Below, piece by piece: positions 37,035 through 45,907 of a stretch of DNA of 55,323 nucleotides; the first letter of the stretch is position 1; the number at the start of each line of letters is the position of its first letter. The notes below the pieces were generated by a model. It worked only from the letters and a program-made list of their open reading frames with translations. It did not search any database and was not told where the DNA came from. This stretch comes from Chlorobiota bacterium. GTDB lineage: Bacteria > Bacteroidota > Ignavibacteria > OLB7. The translations under genes and the position numbers were made by a program. The stretch covers positions 1 to 55,323 of the forward strand of contig JAGWAZ010000004.1 in the NCBI GenBank assembly GCA_021296135.1, written 5' to 3'.

Positions 37035-38669
37035 ATGTCAGAATTGCGATCAGGTCGTTCAGGACGGTACGTTCTCCTGTTGAAGGGATTCATTCTCGTG
37101 ATGTTGCTTCTTCAGGTTGGTCTGCTTTTTCGATCGGATCGAGCGTTTCTCTCCCAACCGTACTTTGAGGATACGTTTTACGCCATGACCGTTGCTCGTT
37201 GGCTGGCCGAAGGTCAGGGATTCACGGTCGACGGAGTTCATCCTACAAATGGTGTGCAGCCATTGATCTGTCTGCTTTACGCTCCATCCTTCATGCTTAG
37301 TGGCGGGGACCTCTACCTGGGGCTTCGTTTTACCATGCTGTTGCAGATCGTTCTCTACACCCTTGTTGCCTGGCTTGCCACCCGATTTTTGGTATCGATG
37401 TTCAGGGGGGAGGCTGATCGTCAACTGCTGTTCTGGCTGGCCTTTGCTTTGATCTTTGTGAACTATGCGCTCTCCGTGCAGTTCCTTAACGGCCTTGAGA
37501 CCAGCCTTGTTGTGGGGCTCACCTTCCTTTCATTACTGCAGTTCAATCGACTTGAAGAGAGGAAGGAAGGGGGACTTGCCGGATATCTCGGTCTCGGAGC
37601 ATTGCTCGGATTAACAATCCTTGCCCGTGTTGATGCGATCATCCTCCTGATTGCCCTTGTTCTCTGGAAGCTCTACGTCGGTCATAAACAGTATGGGGAT
37701 CTCAAGCCTAAGGAAAGGCTCCAAGGAGGACTGCGTACACTTGGTGCACTTTTCATGATGGGAACAGGAGCGCTTATTGTAAGCGGTCCCTGGTGGCTGT
37801 ATAACGTGATAATGTTCGGCAATCCTGTGCCGATCAGTGGTCTGTCGCAGCAAGGGTTGAATCCTGATCAGTTCTTGCAAGTCATCGAGACCATCAACGT
37901 TGCACTTGAAGCGATTATTCCCGGAGTAGTTACTCCATCTCCCTGGCGTTTGCTGGGTATTGCATGGGTAGGTCTTGCCCTGTTGTTGCTCATCAGTGCT
38001 ATTCTTCTCTTCTCCGAGTCTGCCCAATCGGTTGCCCGGTTAACCTATACCAAGGTTAAACATGACTGGAATCTTCGAAAGCCGGCCCCGCTTGCGATTA
38101 CCATGCTCGGATTGGCTCTCTTCTATACATTCTTTTTCAGAGCACCTCATTTTCAGGCCCGGTACCTTATCCTCATGACTCTGACAATTCTTTTGGTAGT
38201 GGTTATGGTGGTGGTGTCGGCTAACCGTGTCCCATCAATGAGCACTCTTTTCAAGAAAGGGAGCCGGCTTGTGGTTGTTCTAATCCTCTCCTTTAGTCTG
38301 TTCTTCTTCCTGCGGCATTACGTAAACGCTTATGGAAACATGATGATGTCGACTGTTGACTGGATCGACGAGAACGCGGGTCAGGATGAGCGAATCGGAA
38401 TTTTTCAGTCGGGAACTATCGGCTTTCTCTATCCTGAAAAGGCTATTAATCTTGACGGGAAGGTGAACCCGGAAGCTTTTCACGCATACAAGAATCAACG
38501 CCTTCCTCGCTACGTCGACTCAATGGATTTCGACTACATCATCGACTGGAAGTTTTATACAGACCGGATTTTCTATGATAGTACACTCAGTACTCAATAT
38601 AGGTTGGTCGATACGCTGACAAACCATATGGGCGTCTGGAAGAAAATCGATGGGAGAGGGGGGGAATGA
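37035..38669 (+). CDS. GT-C-like polytopic membrane glycosyltransferase (putative)
   Basis: 544 residues with ten or more hydrophobic segments. After the first membrane helix comes YFEDTFYAMTVARWLAEGQG, an acidic first-loop segment with Glu-Asp, followed by HPTNGVQPL; this layout resembles GT39/PMT-like GT-C enzymes that use polyprenyl-linked sugars. A C-terminal soluble part (~residues 440-540) has MSTVDWIDENAGQDERIGIF. The ATG at 37035 was preferred over TTG at 37023. The sugar and acceptor are unknown; the GT-C assignment is by layout, not by a firm family match. Confidence 0.65.
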   Translation: MSELRSGRSGRYVLLLKGFILVMLLLQVGLLFRSDRAFLSQPYFEDTFYAMTVARWLAEGQGFTVDGVHPTNGVQPLICLLYAPSFMLSGGDLYLGLRFTMLLQIVLYTLVAWLATRFLVSMFRGEADRQLLFWLAFALIFVNYALSVQFLNGLETSLVVGLTFLSLLQFNRLEERKEGGLAGYLGLGALLGLTILARVDAIILLIALVLWKLYVGHKQYGDLKPKERLQGGLRTLGALFMMGTGALIVSGPWWLYNVIMFGNPVPISGLSQQGLNPDQFLQVIETINVALEAIIPGVVTPSPWRLLGIAWVGLALLLLISAILLFSESAQSVARLTYTKVKHDWNLRKPAPLAITMLGLALFYTFFFRAPHFQARYLILMTLTILLVVVMVVVSANRVPSMSTLFKKGSRLVVVLILSFSLFFFLRHYVNAYGNMMMSTVDWIDENAGQDERIGIFQSGTIGFLYPEKAINLDGKVNPEAFHAYKNQRLPRYVDSMDFDYIIDWKFYTDRIFYDSTLSTQYRLVDTLTNHMGVWKKIDGRGGE

Positions 38670-38904
38670 TGAACGCAACTCTCTCCCTTGTGCTTCGTAC
38701 CTTTTACTCTTTCAGGTAGTGGATAATAGTTAGTAGGTAGCAGCTAAGATCAATGGTGAGTTATCAGAAGTTGCTTCTGTTGTTATCGAGGTTCTCAACC
38801 ATAAAATGGTCTTCTGACAACCATTCAACTATTGAACCAATAGAACCAACACCTAAATTAGTGAGTAGGATGTAGGGTTTGATCATTATGAATAGTGAGA
38901 GGCC

Positions 38905-38940
38905 CCCGACTCTTTAACTCTCGACTCTAAGGACTCTCAT
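38905..38940 (+). repeat. GACTC-type degenerate repeats upstream of nfeD
   Basis: CCGACTCTTTAACTCTCGACTCTAAGGACTC in pieces: four GACTC/AACTC copies at 7-10-bp spacing, ending about 13 bp before the nfeD start. Confidence 0.5.
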
Positions 38941-38952
38941 CACGAGGACAAT

Positions 38953-40317
38953 ATGATGAAGATTCAGTATATAAAAGAGCAGTTTGTTTTTCTGCTACTC
39001 CTGTTTTCCCTTACCGGTGCCTCCCAGGTTCATGGGCAGACCAACGTCTATGTGATCGAAGTTTCAGGCGATGTTGATCTGGGACTTGGCCCCTATGTTG
39101 AGCGTGTGGTTGCTGATGCAAACAATGATCCCTCAGCCGTTGTATTGCTCCATGTCAACACGTTTGGAGGTCGTGTAGATGTTGCCACGAAGATCAAGGA
39201 TGCTGTGATTAACTCTGTCTCTCCAACAATTGCCTTTGTCGACAAGCGGGCAATCTCTGCCGGAGCCTTGATTACGCTTTCAGCCGAGAAGATTACAATG
39301 GCTCCCGGTGGCAGTATCGGTGCGGCTACGCCCGTCTACCAGACGGGCGAGAAAGCTTCTGAGAAAGTTGTCAGCTATATGCGTGGAGAAATGCGCGCAA
39401 CGGCTGAGAAGAATGGACGTGATCCTGCAATCGCTGAGGCGATGGTAGATGAAGAGGTCGTGCTTAGCGATACTACTCTCAAAAGAGCCGGCAAGCTTCT
39501 TACTTTGACAACAGAGGAGGCTGTAGACGTTGGATATTGCGATACCGTTGTTAATTCTGTCGAAGAGGCATTGTCTGCCTTCGGATATCATGATGTCGTT
39601 ATCCAGAATGCCGGAATGAACTGGGCAGAGTCTCTCGTCCGTGTTCTTACGTCACCCTTTCTGAGCTCACTCCTGATAATGCTTGGTCTGGGTGGACTCT
39701 TCTACGCGGTCAAGACCGGACATTTCGGAGCGGTCTCAATTGTCGGTATCTCAGCAATTGTTCTCTTCTTCGGAGCGCAGTACCTGGTCAATCTTGCGAA
39801 TGCTCTTGAGATTATTATGTTTGCTGCCGGCGTTCTCTTGTTAGGTGTTGAACTCTTTGTTATCCCAGGATTCGGTGTTGCTGGAGTGTCGGGCATCATA
39901 CTAATGGTACTTGCTCTCTTCCTCGCGCTGATCGGAAGTTTCGATGCGATATCTATGGACTCATTGTCAACTCCTCTTTATACGTTAGCAGGTGCGTTGG
40001 TCGGCTTTGGAGTCATCGCATGGTTAATGATAAAGTTCCTGCCGAACTCCTCTGCCTTCAGAAGGTTTGCACTCTTTGAAGAGTCGGTTGGTGGAGCGGA
40101 GTTGCCGGAAGCCGCTCTTGAGAAAAGACTGCGGGGTGCCACCGGATCGGCAATCACAACGCTCCGACCTGCCGGTGTTGCATTCTTAAACGGTGACCAG
40201 TACGATGTCGTCTCCGATGGCGAGTTCATCCCGGCTGGTCAAGAGATCTATGTGGTTCACGTAGAAGGGAGGAAGATTGTTGTGCGTCGGTTGCCGGAGA
40301 TGATGAGAGGTGAGTAG
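38953..40317 (+). CDS. nfeD: NfeD-family membrane serine protease (long form)
   Basis: 454 residues of the long NfeD type. A signal peptide ends near HGQ (~29). A ClpP-like protease domain follows: HVNTFGGRVDVATKI, then DKRAISAGALITLSAEKI with the nucleophile Ser102, and a Lys near 138 is the likely base, as in archaeal 1510-N proteases. Four or five membrane helices (~210-350) are followed by the C-terminal OB-fold NfeD domain with GATGSAITTLRPAGVAFLNG. CGAGGA precedes the ATG at 38953. These proteins are tied to membrane quality control together with stomatin-like partners; no stomatin gene lies in this window. The adjacent next gene is an Omp85-like barrel. Confidence 0.88.
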   Translation: MMKIQYIKEQFVFLLLLFSLTGASQVHGQTNVYVIEVSGDVDLGLGPYVERVVADANNDPSAVVLLHVNTFGGRVDVATKIKDAVINSVSPTIAFVDKRAISAGALITLSAEKITMAPGGSIGAATPVYQTGEKASEKVVSYMRGEMRATAEKNGRDPAIAEAMVDEEVVLSDTTLKRAGKLLTLTTEEAVDVGYCDTVVNSVEEALSAFGYHDVVIQNAGMNWAESLVRVLTSPFLSSLLIMLGLGGLFYAVKTGHFGAVSIVGISAIVLFFGAQYLVNLANALEIIMFAAGVLLLGVELFVIPGFGVAGVSGIILMVLALFLALIGSFDAISMDSLSTPLYTLAGALVGFGVIAWLMIKFLPNSSAFRRFALFEESVGGAELPEAALEKRLRGATGSAITTLRPAGVAFLNGDQYDVVSDGEFIPAGQEIYVVHVEGRKIVVRRLPEMMRGE

Positions 40318-40329
40318 TAGGGAAGCGAT

Positions 40330-40385
40330 CCCTCACTGCTTATCGACTCCTGACTCTTCAACTCTACAAACTTTATGAACTCTAT
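40330..40385 (+). repeat. GACTC-type degenerate repeats upstream of the barrel gene
   Basis: Copies TCGACTCCTGACTCTTC, CAACTCTAC and GAACTCTAT spaced at 7-13 bp, overlapping the start of the Omp85-like gene. Confidence 0.45.
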
Positions 40386-42069
40386 AAGAATCAACTCAAC
40401 GAATTCTCACACTCGATTTGTTTACCTTCTACCACTCCTCTGTGTGCTGATATTTCTATTGTTCATCTCTTCGGACCTTCTGAGGGCACAAGAGCAAATT
40501 CGTGAGCCTTTCATTCTCGATTCACTCTACTTTAACCGAATAAACATTGCCGACACAACGTCACCCTATAGCCTGTTCGAGCAATTGACCAATCTTCCTC
40601 ATGCACTCACAAAGGAGTCTGTTCTTCGTCGGGGTGCGGGGCTTGTTCTGGGCAGGCTTGATACCATCCAACTCCATAACGTCGATGAGTACGAACGATA
40701 CCTGCGTGAGCTTGGAGTCTTCTCGACGATTGTATTCGAGCTTGACTTCGGTGATACGGCCACATCCCGTCCCTTAAATCGCATTCTGAAAACACGAACT
40801 GAAGATGGTTGGTCCCTTGTTATTGAGCCATATCGCGAACCGGGTGAGGATCGGACAGCCTGGGTGCTTGTTGAGGCGAACCTTCTCGGCTATGCAAAGC
40901 GACTCGGACTTGGTGCTGACTTAATCTCCCCTTTGGATTCTACCTGGCGGAGCCTTCTACAATATCGTGATCCCGCACTGTTCGGTACATCATACCTCTT
41001 TGATGGCTTTGCCCTTTGGTCGAGAGGGTTGAAGCGATTGGAGGTCGATCTGAGAAGACCATTCTATTCAGACCTAACTCCTCATTCCTGGGGTGGGGAG
41101 GCCCGGTTTGCCGACGGTTATGAGCTGTTCTTTCGGGATCGAACTCCCGATCCGGAGCAGTTCTGGGTTGCTGATACCAACTACTCATTCCGTTATGGCC
41201 TCAGTGCCTGGTATGGAAACTCCAATCGGGATGAAGATCTGTTTCATGCTGCGTTGGCGGTTTCCTACAATCGGCATGATCTTGAATCGGGGAACGCATA
41301 TCCACGCGCGTTTGATAACAGTGTGAGCATTTTCGGCGGCATAGGTTCGCTGCGTCGGGAGTATGTTCACCTCGATGGCTACGATTTTTCCGGCTCACGT
41401 CTTGTTCCGATAGGTGCACAAGGTCGCGTCTCGATTGGGAAGTTCTTTGCACATCATGATGGTCTTGATGATGTAGTCTACGTTGGAGGTGATATACGGA
41501 AGTCGATGATAAGCAGAAGTTTTTATTCGTTTCTCAAGGCCGAAGCTGGAACTGGGTTCAGTGGCAAGGAGACCCTCCTGACGATGTTTCGTGGCACGGC
41601 CTCCGGTGGCGTAAAGCTTGGTCCGGGAATCCTGGCGGTCATGGGACAACTCTCCGTTGCCTGGCGATGGCCTCGATATCTCTGGGTATCTGGCGCGAGA
41701 GGAGATATTGGACTGCGCGGATATGATGATCGTGAGGTCTTCGGGGACAACCGACTCGGATTTAACGTTGACTACCGGCTGTTCCCAATGATTGACCTTG
41801 GATTATGGGAGGTTGGACTTGCAGGCTTCTGGGATGTTGCCGGTCTGTGGAATCAGGCGGAGTTGTTCGGAAAAACCCGGTTTCATAACGGTGCTGGGGT
41901 TGGGATCAGAATTGGGAATAGCAAAAAGGTAGACGGAGGCGTTCTTCGTGTTGATATTGGATGGAATTTCGATCGTGGGGAGATCGGGGAGATCGACTTC
42001 GGGATCCATGAGGCCTTCGATCTCTTCGGCACGCTCGATTTTGAGCCTCCTGCCCCTTATACACCTTGA
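40375..42069 (+). CDS. Omp85-like outer-membrane beta-barrel protein
   Basis: 564 residues with an N-terminal signal peptide (LLCVLIFLLFISSDLLRAQ). After a short POTRA-like segment (~residues 80-125, with LDTIQLHNVDEYERYLRELG) comes a long barrel region. The motif DIGLRGYDDREVFGDNRLGFNVDYRLF near residues 440-470 resembles the conserved RGY/RGF loop-and-strand of BamA/TamA-type proteins; the C-terminal strands (RVDIGWNFDRGE) also fit. Only one POTRA-like domain is apparent, fewer than in BamA. It starts 57 bp after nfeD; GACTC repeats fill part of the gap. The exact substrate is unknown. Confidence 0.75.
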   Translation: MNSIRINSTNSHTRFVYLLPLLCVLIFLLFISSDLLRAQEQIREPFILDSLYFNRINIADTTSPYSLFEQLTNLPHALTKESVLRRGAGLVLGRLDTIQLHNVDEYERYLRELGVFSTIVFELDFGDTATSRPLNRILKTRTEDGWSLVIEPYREPGEDRTAWVLVEANLLGYAKRLGLGADLISPLDSTWRSLLQYRDPALFGTSYLFDGFALWSRGLKRLEVDLRRPFYSDLTPHSWGGEARFADGYELFFRDRTPDPEQFWVADTNYSFRYGLSAWYGNSNRDEDLFHAALAVSYNRHDLESGNAYPRAFDNSVSIFGGIGSLRREYVHLDGYDFSGSRLVPIGAQGRVSIGKFFAHHDGLDDVVYVGGDIRKSMISRSFYSFLKAEAGTGFSGKETLLTMFRGTASGGVKLGPGILAVMGQLSVAWRWPRYLWVSGARGDIGLRGYDDREVFGDNRLGFNVDYRLFPMIDLGLWEVGLAGFWDVAGLWNQAELFGKTRFHNGAGVGIRIGNSKKVDGGVLRVDIGWNFDRGEIGEIDFGIHEAFDLFGTLDFEPPAPYTP

Positions 42070-42138
42070 TCCATCTCTTCCTCCTTTTTCGTATTTTTAC
42101 AAATCTATAGCAATAGCAAAAAAATAGACTGAGAACCG

Positions 42139-43261
42139 ATGTTTGATTCACAGAAAGAGAGGCTGCAAGAACTTGACGTCAAGCTCAGTGAGCTGAGGAG
42201 GTATCTTTGACCTTGGTGGTAAAGAGAATGAGATAGCTGAGTTGGAAAAACAAACGCAGGAGCCTGATTTCTGGAACGATAATGAGGCTGCTCGCAAAGT
42301 GATGGGCGAGATTACCGCTCGCAAAGAGTGGGTGGAGAGTTGGAATGATGCCCAAGGAAAAATTCAGGATGCCTCAGCATTGATTGAGTTGGCTGAAGAA
42401 GCCGAAGAAGAGTCGATGACCGACGAAATCGACCGTGAACTGAACGAGGCTTCCCGGATGATCGACAATCTGGAGTTTCGTCGGATGTTATCCGATCCCG
42501 ACGATACCCGTGACGCAATTCTGAAAATTCAGGCGGGAGCAGGTGGAACGGAGGCGCAGGACTGGACACAGATGCTCCTCAGGATGTACATGCGATGGGC
42601 TGAGCGGAGTGGATTCTCAATTTCCCTTCTTGATGAGCAAGAGGGGGAAGTAGTCGGTCTGAAGTCGGTGATAATTGAGATACAAGGTCCCTATGCCTTT
42701 GGTAATCTGAAAAGTGAAAACGGTGTCCATCGCTTGGTCCGTATCTCTCCATTCGATTCAAACGCACGTCGCCATACCTCGTTCGCATCAGTCTTTGTCT
42801 ATCCTTCAGTTGATGATGATGTTCAAGTGAAAATCAATCCATCCGAGGTAGTGATGGAAACCTTCCGTTCGGGAGGGAAGGGGGGACAGAACGTCAACAA
42901 GGTTGAGACTGCAGTTCGACTCCGGTATGAGTTTATCTCTCCACGAGGAGATCGTTACCCGGTTATCGTCAGTTGTCAGGAGCAGAGATCTCAGCTTCAG
43001 AATCGTGAACGGGCCATGCGAATGCTCCGTTCGGAGATTTACGAGATCATGCGGCGGGAGGAGGAGGAGAAAAAGGTGCAGATTGAGGGGAGCAAGAAGC
43101 GTATAGAGTGGGGAAGTCAGGTTCGCAACTATGTGTTCCAACCGTATACACTTGTGAAAGATCTGCGTACAGGCTCGGAAACGGGAGATGTTCAGGCGGT
43201 GATGGATGGAGAGATTGATCAGTTTATTCGAGCATTCCTATTACAATATGCCGAAGCCTGA
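42139..43261 (+). CDS. prfB: Peptide chain release factor 2 (programmed +1 frameshift)
   Basis: 373 residues made from two frames. The ATG at 42139 gives MFDSQKERLQELDVKLSELRRYL, ending at TGA (42208-42210) in CTTTGAC, the standard RF2 slippery site. An internal AGGAGG lies just upstream of the slip, as expected for the stimulating pairing. The +1 frame continues DLGGKENEIAELEKQT from 42209. The SPF tripeptide (recognising UAA/UGA) occurs in RISPFDSNARRH, and the GGQ motif (GGKGGQNVNKVETAVRL) is near residue 248. Full RF2 length. RF2 ends translation at UAA and UGA; low RF2 levels raise frameshifting, giving autoregulation. Confidence 0.96.
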
Positions 43262-43862
43262 TCGCATATCCGATATCCTCCTGAACAAGATTAGGATTGA
43301 GCGTCGCTTCCTTCTCATGCCCTACTATACCTGGTGGTTTGAGTATAACCGGCTTGAGATTATCGAGCCGTTGACCGGAAGTATCCCTCATGTACATTGG
43401 AGTGAGTGGGAGTCATTCGTTCGCCATGCTTCGGAAGATCTCCTCAAAGAGATCGACCGGCATGATAAATTGGCTGAAGAATTGCGAAGGGCGTGCGAGG
43501 GACTTCAACGAGCGATTGAGGTGAGCAGTGAGCTTCGGGGCCTTTATCAACGTGTTGTGACTCCCGAATTCCTTGCCGAGCTTGGAACCGCCGAATCAGA
43601 ATTATTTGGAGCACGTTGGCCCAATTCAGTCTTTCCCTATCTTGCCCAACTCATAGTGAACCAGACCCCACCCGATTGCTCGCCACTCTATACAATCCGT
43701 CCATTATGGATACGAGTTGGAACCGAGTTTCTTCGATTGCGACAGCATCCTGCATTTGCTGAAAAAACTCAGTGGTGTCAGAAAATTGTCGAGGGGCTGT
43801 TGATTTCCATTGAAAGGCTTGAAGCGACATTGACTCAGAAAACCGAAGCTGAACTCTCATGA
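43248..43862 (+). CDS. Conserved-looking hypothetical protein coupled to prfB
   Basis: 204 residues from ATG at 43248, overlapping the prfB end by 14 bp. The next gene overlaps its own stop (ATGA), so three genes appear translationally coupled. No domain is recognised; the protein is mainly helical, with aromatic-rich segments (MPYYTWWFEYNRLE) and no signal peptide or membrane span. The arrangement suggests a cytoplasmic role linked to its neighbours, but nothing in the sequence says what. Confidence 0.7.
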   Translation: MPKPDRISDILLNKIRIERRFLLMPYYTWWFEYNRLEIIEPLTGSIPHVHWSEWESFVRHASEDLLKEIDRHDKLAEELRRACEGLQRAIEVSSELRGLYQRVVTPEFLAELGTAESELFGARWPNSVFPYLAQLIVNQTPPDCSPLYTIRPLWIRVGTEFLRLRQHPAFAEKTQWCQKIVEGLLISIERLEATLTQKTEAELS

Positions 43863-44203
43863 AAACTGTTCAACTCATAAAGCTTGCACATGCTCGCTCC
43901 GGAGATAAGGGTGATGCGGGAAATGTTGGTGTGATTGCCCGAAAGAAAGAGTGGTACCCGATTATTGCCCAGGCCTTAACGGTTGATCGCGTAAAAGAGC
44001 ATTTTAAGGATATCTCTGACGGTCCTGTAGAACGATTCGAGTTGCCTAATCTCTGGGCATTGAACTTTCTGCTTCACAATACCCTTGGAGGAGGTGGTAC
44101 AGTATCGCTCAAATTCGATGCACAAGGAAAGACGCTCTCCTCAGCAATGCTCCGTATGGAGATTGAGGTGCCGGATGAAGTTGAAGAGGAAGTGAGAGCT
44201 TAG
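43859..44203 (+). CDS. AtuA-related ferredoxin-fold protein
   Basis: 114 residues with the opening LIKLAHARSGDKGDAGNVGVIARKK and ending in the LWALNFLLHNTLGGGGTVSLKFD pattern of the C-terminal ferredoxin-fold domain of AtuA/DUF1446 proteins. Here it is a separate gene without the DUF1446 partner. Its ATG overlaps the stop of the upstream gene. The role of the stand-alone domain is unknown. Confidence 0.75.
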   Translation: MKTVQLIKLAHARSGDKGDAGNVGVIARKKEWYPIIAQALTVDRVKEHFKDISDGPVERFELPNLWALNFLLHNTLGGGGTVSLKFDAQGKTLSSAMLRMEIEVPDEVEEEVRA

Positions 44204-44204
44204 A

Positions 44205-44280
44205 AGTATGGAGAGCAGGGAGTCATGAGTCAGAAAGTCGAGGGGCGGAACAGATTGTAGCCCCGGCGTCCTTGCCGAAT
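44205..44280 (+). repeat. GAGTC cluster plus AGCCCCGGC element
   Basis: AGCAGGGAGTCATGAGTCAG and AAAGTCGAGGGG are followed by TTGTAGCCCCGGCGTCCTTG (44255-44274). Same layout as 27615-27673: GAGTC copies, then the GC-rich element. Confidence 0.5.
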
Positions 44281-44395
44281 ATCGTCTCATAGCAAGGCGG
44301 AGAGATGACAAAAGTTGGAAGTGAGTTAAGAAAGGTGTCTGGGCTTGACAAGAATCAGTTAACATTCATCGTATAAGCTCAAAGCCCAAATAACT

Positions 44396-45049
44396 ATGGA
44401 TCTGATAACAGACCTAAACGAATTACGCAGAACGGCGCTTGACTTTTTCATGAATGAAGGCGTTCTGCGGTTTGGTGATTTTACTCTGAAGAGTGGGAGA
44501 AAATCTCCCTACTTCTTCAATACCGGTCTCCTTTGTTCCGGACGGCAACTCGCTACGATTGGACATCTCTATGCGAGCATGATCTCCATGACCGAAGAGT
44601 TCAATCAGGCCGATGTTCTCTTTGGTTCTGCGTATAAAGGGATTCCCATCTCTGTTGCAGCCGCTGTCGCATTCGCCGGAACTGGTAATGAAGACTTTCG
44701 CGCAGTTAGTGATCGGAAAGAGACGAAAACACACGGAGATAAGGGTGCTTTTCTGGGACGCATTGAGTCGGGCGATAAAGCCATTATTGTCGACGATGTT
44801 ATCACAGATGGCGCTACGAAGATGGAGGCGTTGGGGAGGCTCTGCGAAGCCGATGTAGTCCCTCTGGCACTTGTGATTGCCTTTGATCGTCAGGAGCCGG
44901 CCGATGATTCAGGCCTATCGGCAGTCAAACGATTCGAAGAGCGTAGCGGGGTAAAGGTCTATTCTTTGTTGAGTGTAGAGGATGTTATGCAGAAACAACC
45001 CGATGTGGCGGAAACCCTGAAAGCCCATCTTGAAAGTTTTACCCTATGA
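44396..45049 (+). CDS. pyrE: Orotate phosphoribosyltransferase
   Basis: 217 residues, making OMP from orotate and PRPP in pyrimidine synthesis. Shows the family opening FTLKSGRKSPYFFNTGLLCSG, SAYKGIPISVA, the RKETKTHGDKG loop (KxxK segment) and the PRPP motif AIIVDDVITDGATK at ~122-135. The ATG at 44396 has no strong ribosome binding site. No other pyr genes are present. Confidence 0.95.
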   Translation: MDLITDLNELRRTALDFFMNEGVLRFGDFTLKSGRKSPYFFNTGLLCSGRQLATIGHLYASMISMTEEFNQADVLFGSAYKGIPISVAAAVAFAGTGNEDFRAVSDRKETKTHGDKGAFLGRIESGDKAIIVDDVITDGATKMEALGRLCEADVVPLALVIAFDRQEPADDSGLSAVKRFEERSGVKVYSLLSVEDVMQKQPDVAETLKAHLESFTL

Positions 45050-45459
45050 GAGGGGTGGGGTTATTCACAAGATGGCACGATCCCTTCCGATTCACTCGAG
45101 CTTGAAGAGTTTGTGCTGAGGAACAGTTCGAGTGATTTCCACACAAGCGCCCATATTCTTCTTCTAAGGACAATTGCAGGGTATCAGTGTGATTTAGGAA
45201 AACGACTGCTTCGGTTTAGGAGCAGAGAAAGGGGAGTGCAGGCTGGATAACCGCTATATCCGACTAAAGGGCTTGAAAAGGAGAGTGCGTCTCGCTTATT
45301 ACGTTCAGAAAGTCGTAAGAAACGGGAAGCAGATCGAATCCAGTTTTGTACGACGGTTAAAACAGGCAAAATTTGTGTGTTTCCCCTACAATTTTATGAC
45401 AGGCTGTTCCGTCCTCTGTAAAGGAATTGTTCAGCAAAAATAAAATTCTGTACGAAAAC
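45050..45459 (+). other. Gene-poor spacer downstream of pyrE
   Basis: About 410 bp with only short frames on either strand, none with signal peptide, family motif or ribosome binding site. I see no clear gene or repeat. Confidence 0.5.
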
Positions 45460-45489
45460 TTGACTTGCAAAAGAAAAGCATTATATTTG
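45460..45489 (+). promoter_or_regulatory. Promoter of the structured RNA
   Basis: TTG (45460-45462), exactly 19 bases, then TATATTTG (45482-45489): a full match to the Bacteroidota promoter form. Transcription would start near 45496. Confidence 0.7.
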
Positions 45490-45495
45490 TACTCT

Positions 45496-45661
45496 ATGTG
45501 ACAGCAATGCTGTTGCTTCTTTGAAAAGTGTTTATAGACTATCAAGTCTACGCATGATGGGTCTGGGGTGAGCCCATCATGCGGGCCGCCGGAGGTGCAC
45601 ATCTGGTGGCCCACCTCCTTTGAAAGGTCTCCGGGATTTCCTGGAGACCTTTCGCGTTTTT
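45496..45661 (+). ncRNA. Candidate structured non-coding RNA (multi-hairpin)
   Basis: About 165 bases starting just after the promoter and ending at a strong terminator. Successive perfect or near-perfect stems are visible: AGCAA/TTGCT (45503-45517), TAGACT/AGTCTA with an ATCA loop (45535-45550), an 11-bp CGCATGATGGG/CCCATCATGCG (45551-45583), GGCCGCC/GGTGGCC (45584-45611), and the terminator (45623-45652). GGAGGTG (45591-45597) could instead pair with CACCTCC (45612-45618), and CCGGAG with CTCCGG in the terminator, so alternative folds exist. It does not resemble SRP RNA, 6S RNA, tmRNA or RNase P RNA as I know them. The following gene is on the opposite strand, so this is not a leader. Confidence 0.65.
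45623..45661 (+). terminator. Intrinsic terminator of the structured RNA
   Basis: AAAGGTCTCC (45623-45632) pairs perfectly with GGAGACCTTT (45643-45652); three more pairs can extend it inward to an ATTT loop. CGCG then TTTTT follows. Confidence 0.92.
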
Positions 45662-45907
45662 GTCGATGTGGGTCTCAATAGAGGCGGTTTGTTACTCTGA
45701 TCCCCCAAACTGGATGAAGAGTCTCTCGGTCAAGAAGAGAGTTGCGAGAAATAGACTTGGATTGACATACAGGCCTTTCGATCCGCCTTCGGCCGATTCT
45801 CCGAAAACCTCTGTACGCAACGGCCTTCGATGGATCAGCACGAGTTTGCATCGATAAGTCCCACTATCCAACCAACTGAACCAATTCACTAATTAACCTC
45901 TAACCAA
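45662..45907 (+). other. Spacer between the RNA and the TonB receptor gene
   Basis: About 245 bp with short overlapping frames on both strands that show no motif. No feature that I can support. Confidence 0.4.

Noticed and set aside
45240-45450. Frame with RLKGLKRRV and VQKVVRNGKQIES that recalls the RNase P protein
   Set aside because: It lacks an N-terminus and the RNR motif, starts after a stop with no start codon, and has no rpmH or yidD neighbour.
45584-45618. H-type pseudoknot formed by the two overlapping stems
   Set aside because: The loops crossing each stem would have zero bases, which is not sterically reasonable; alternative folds are more likely.
45660-45889. Overlapping 65-residue frames on both strands
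   Set aside because: No ribosome binding site, motif or signal peptide on either; probably chance.
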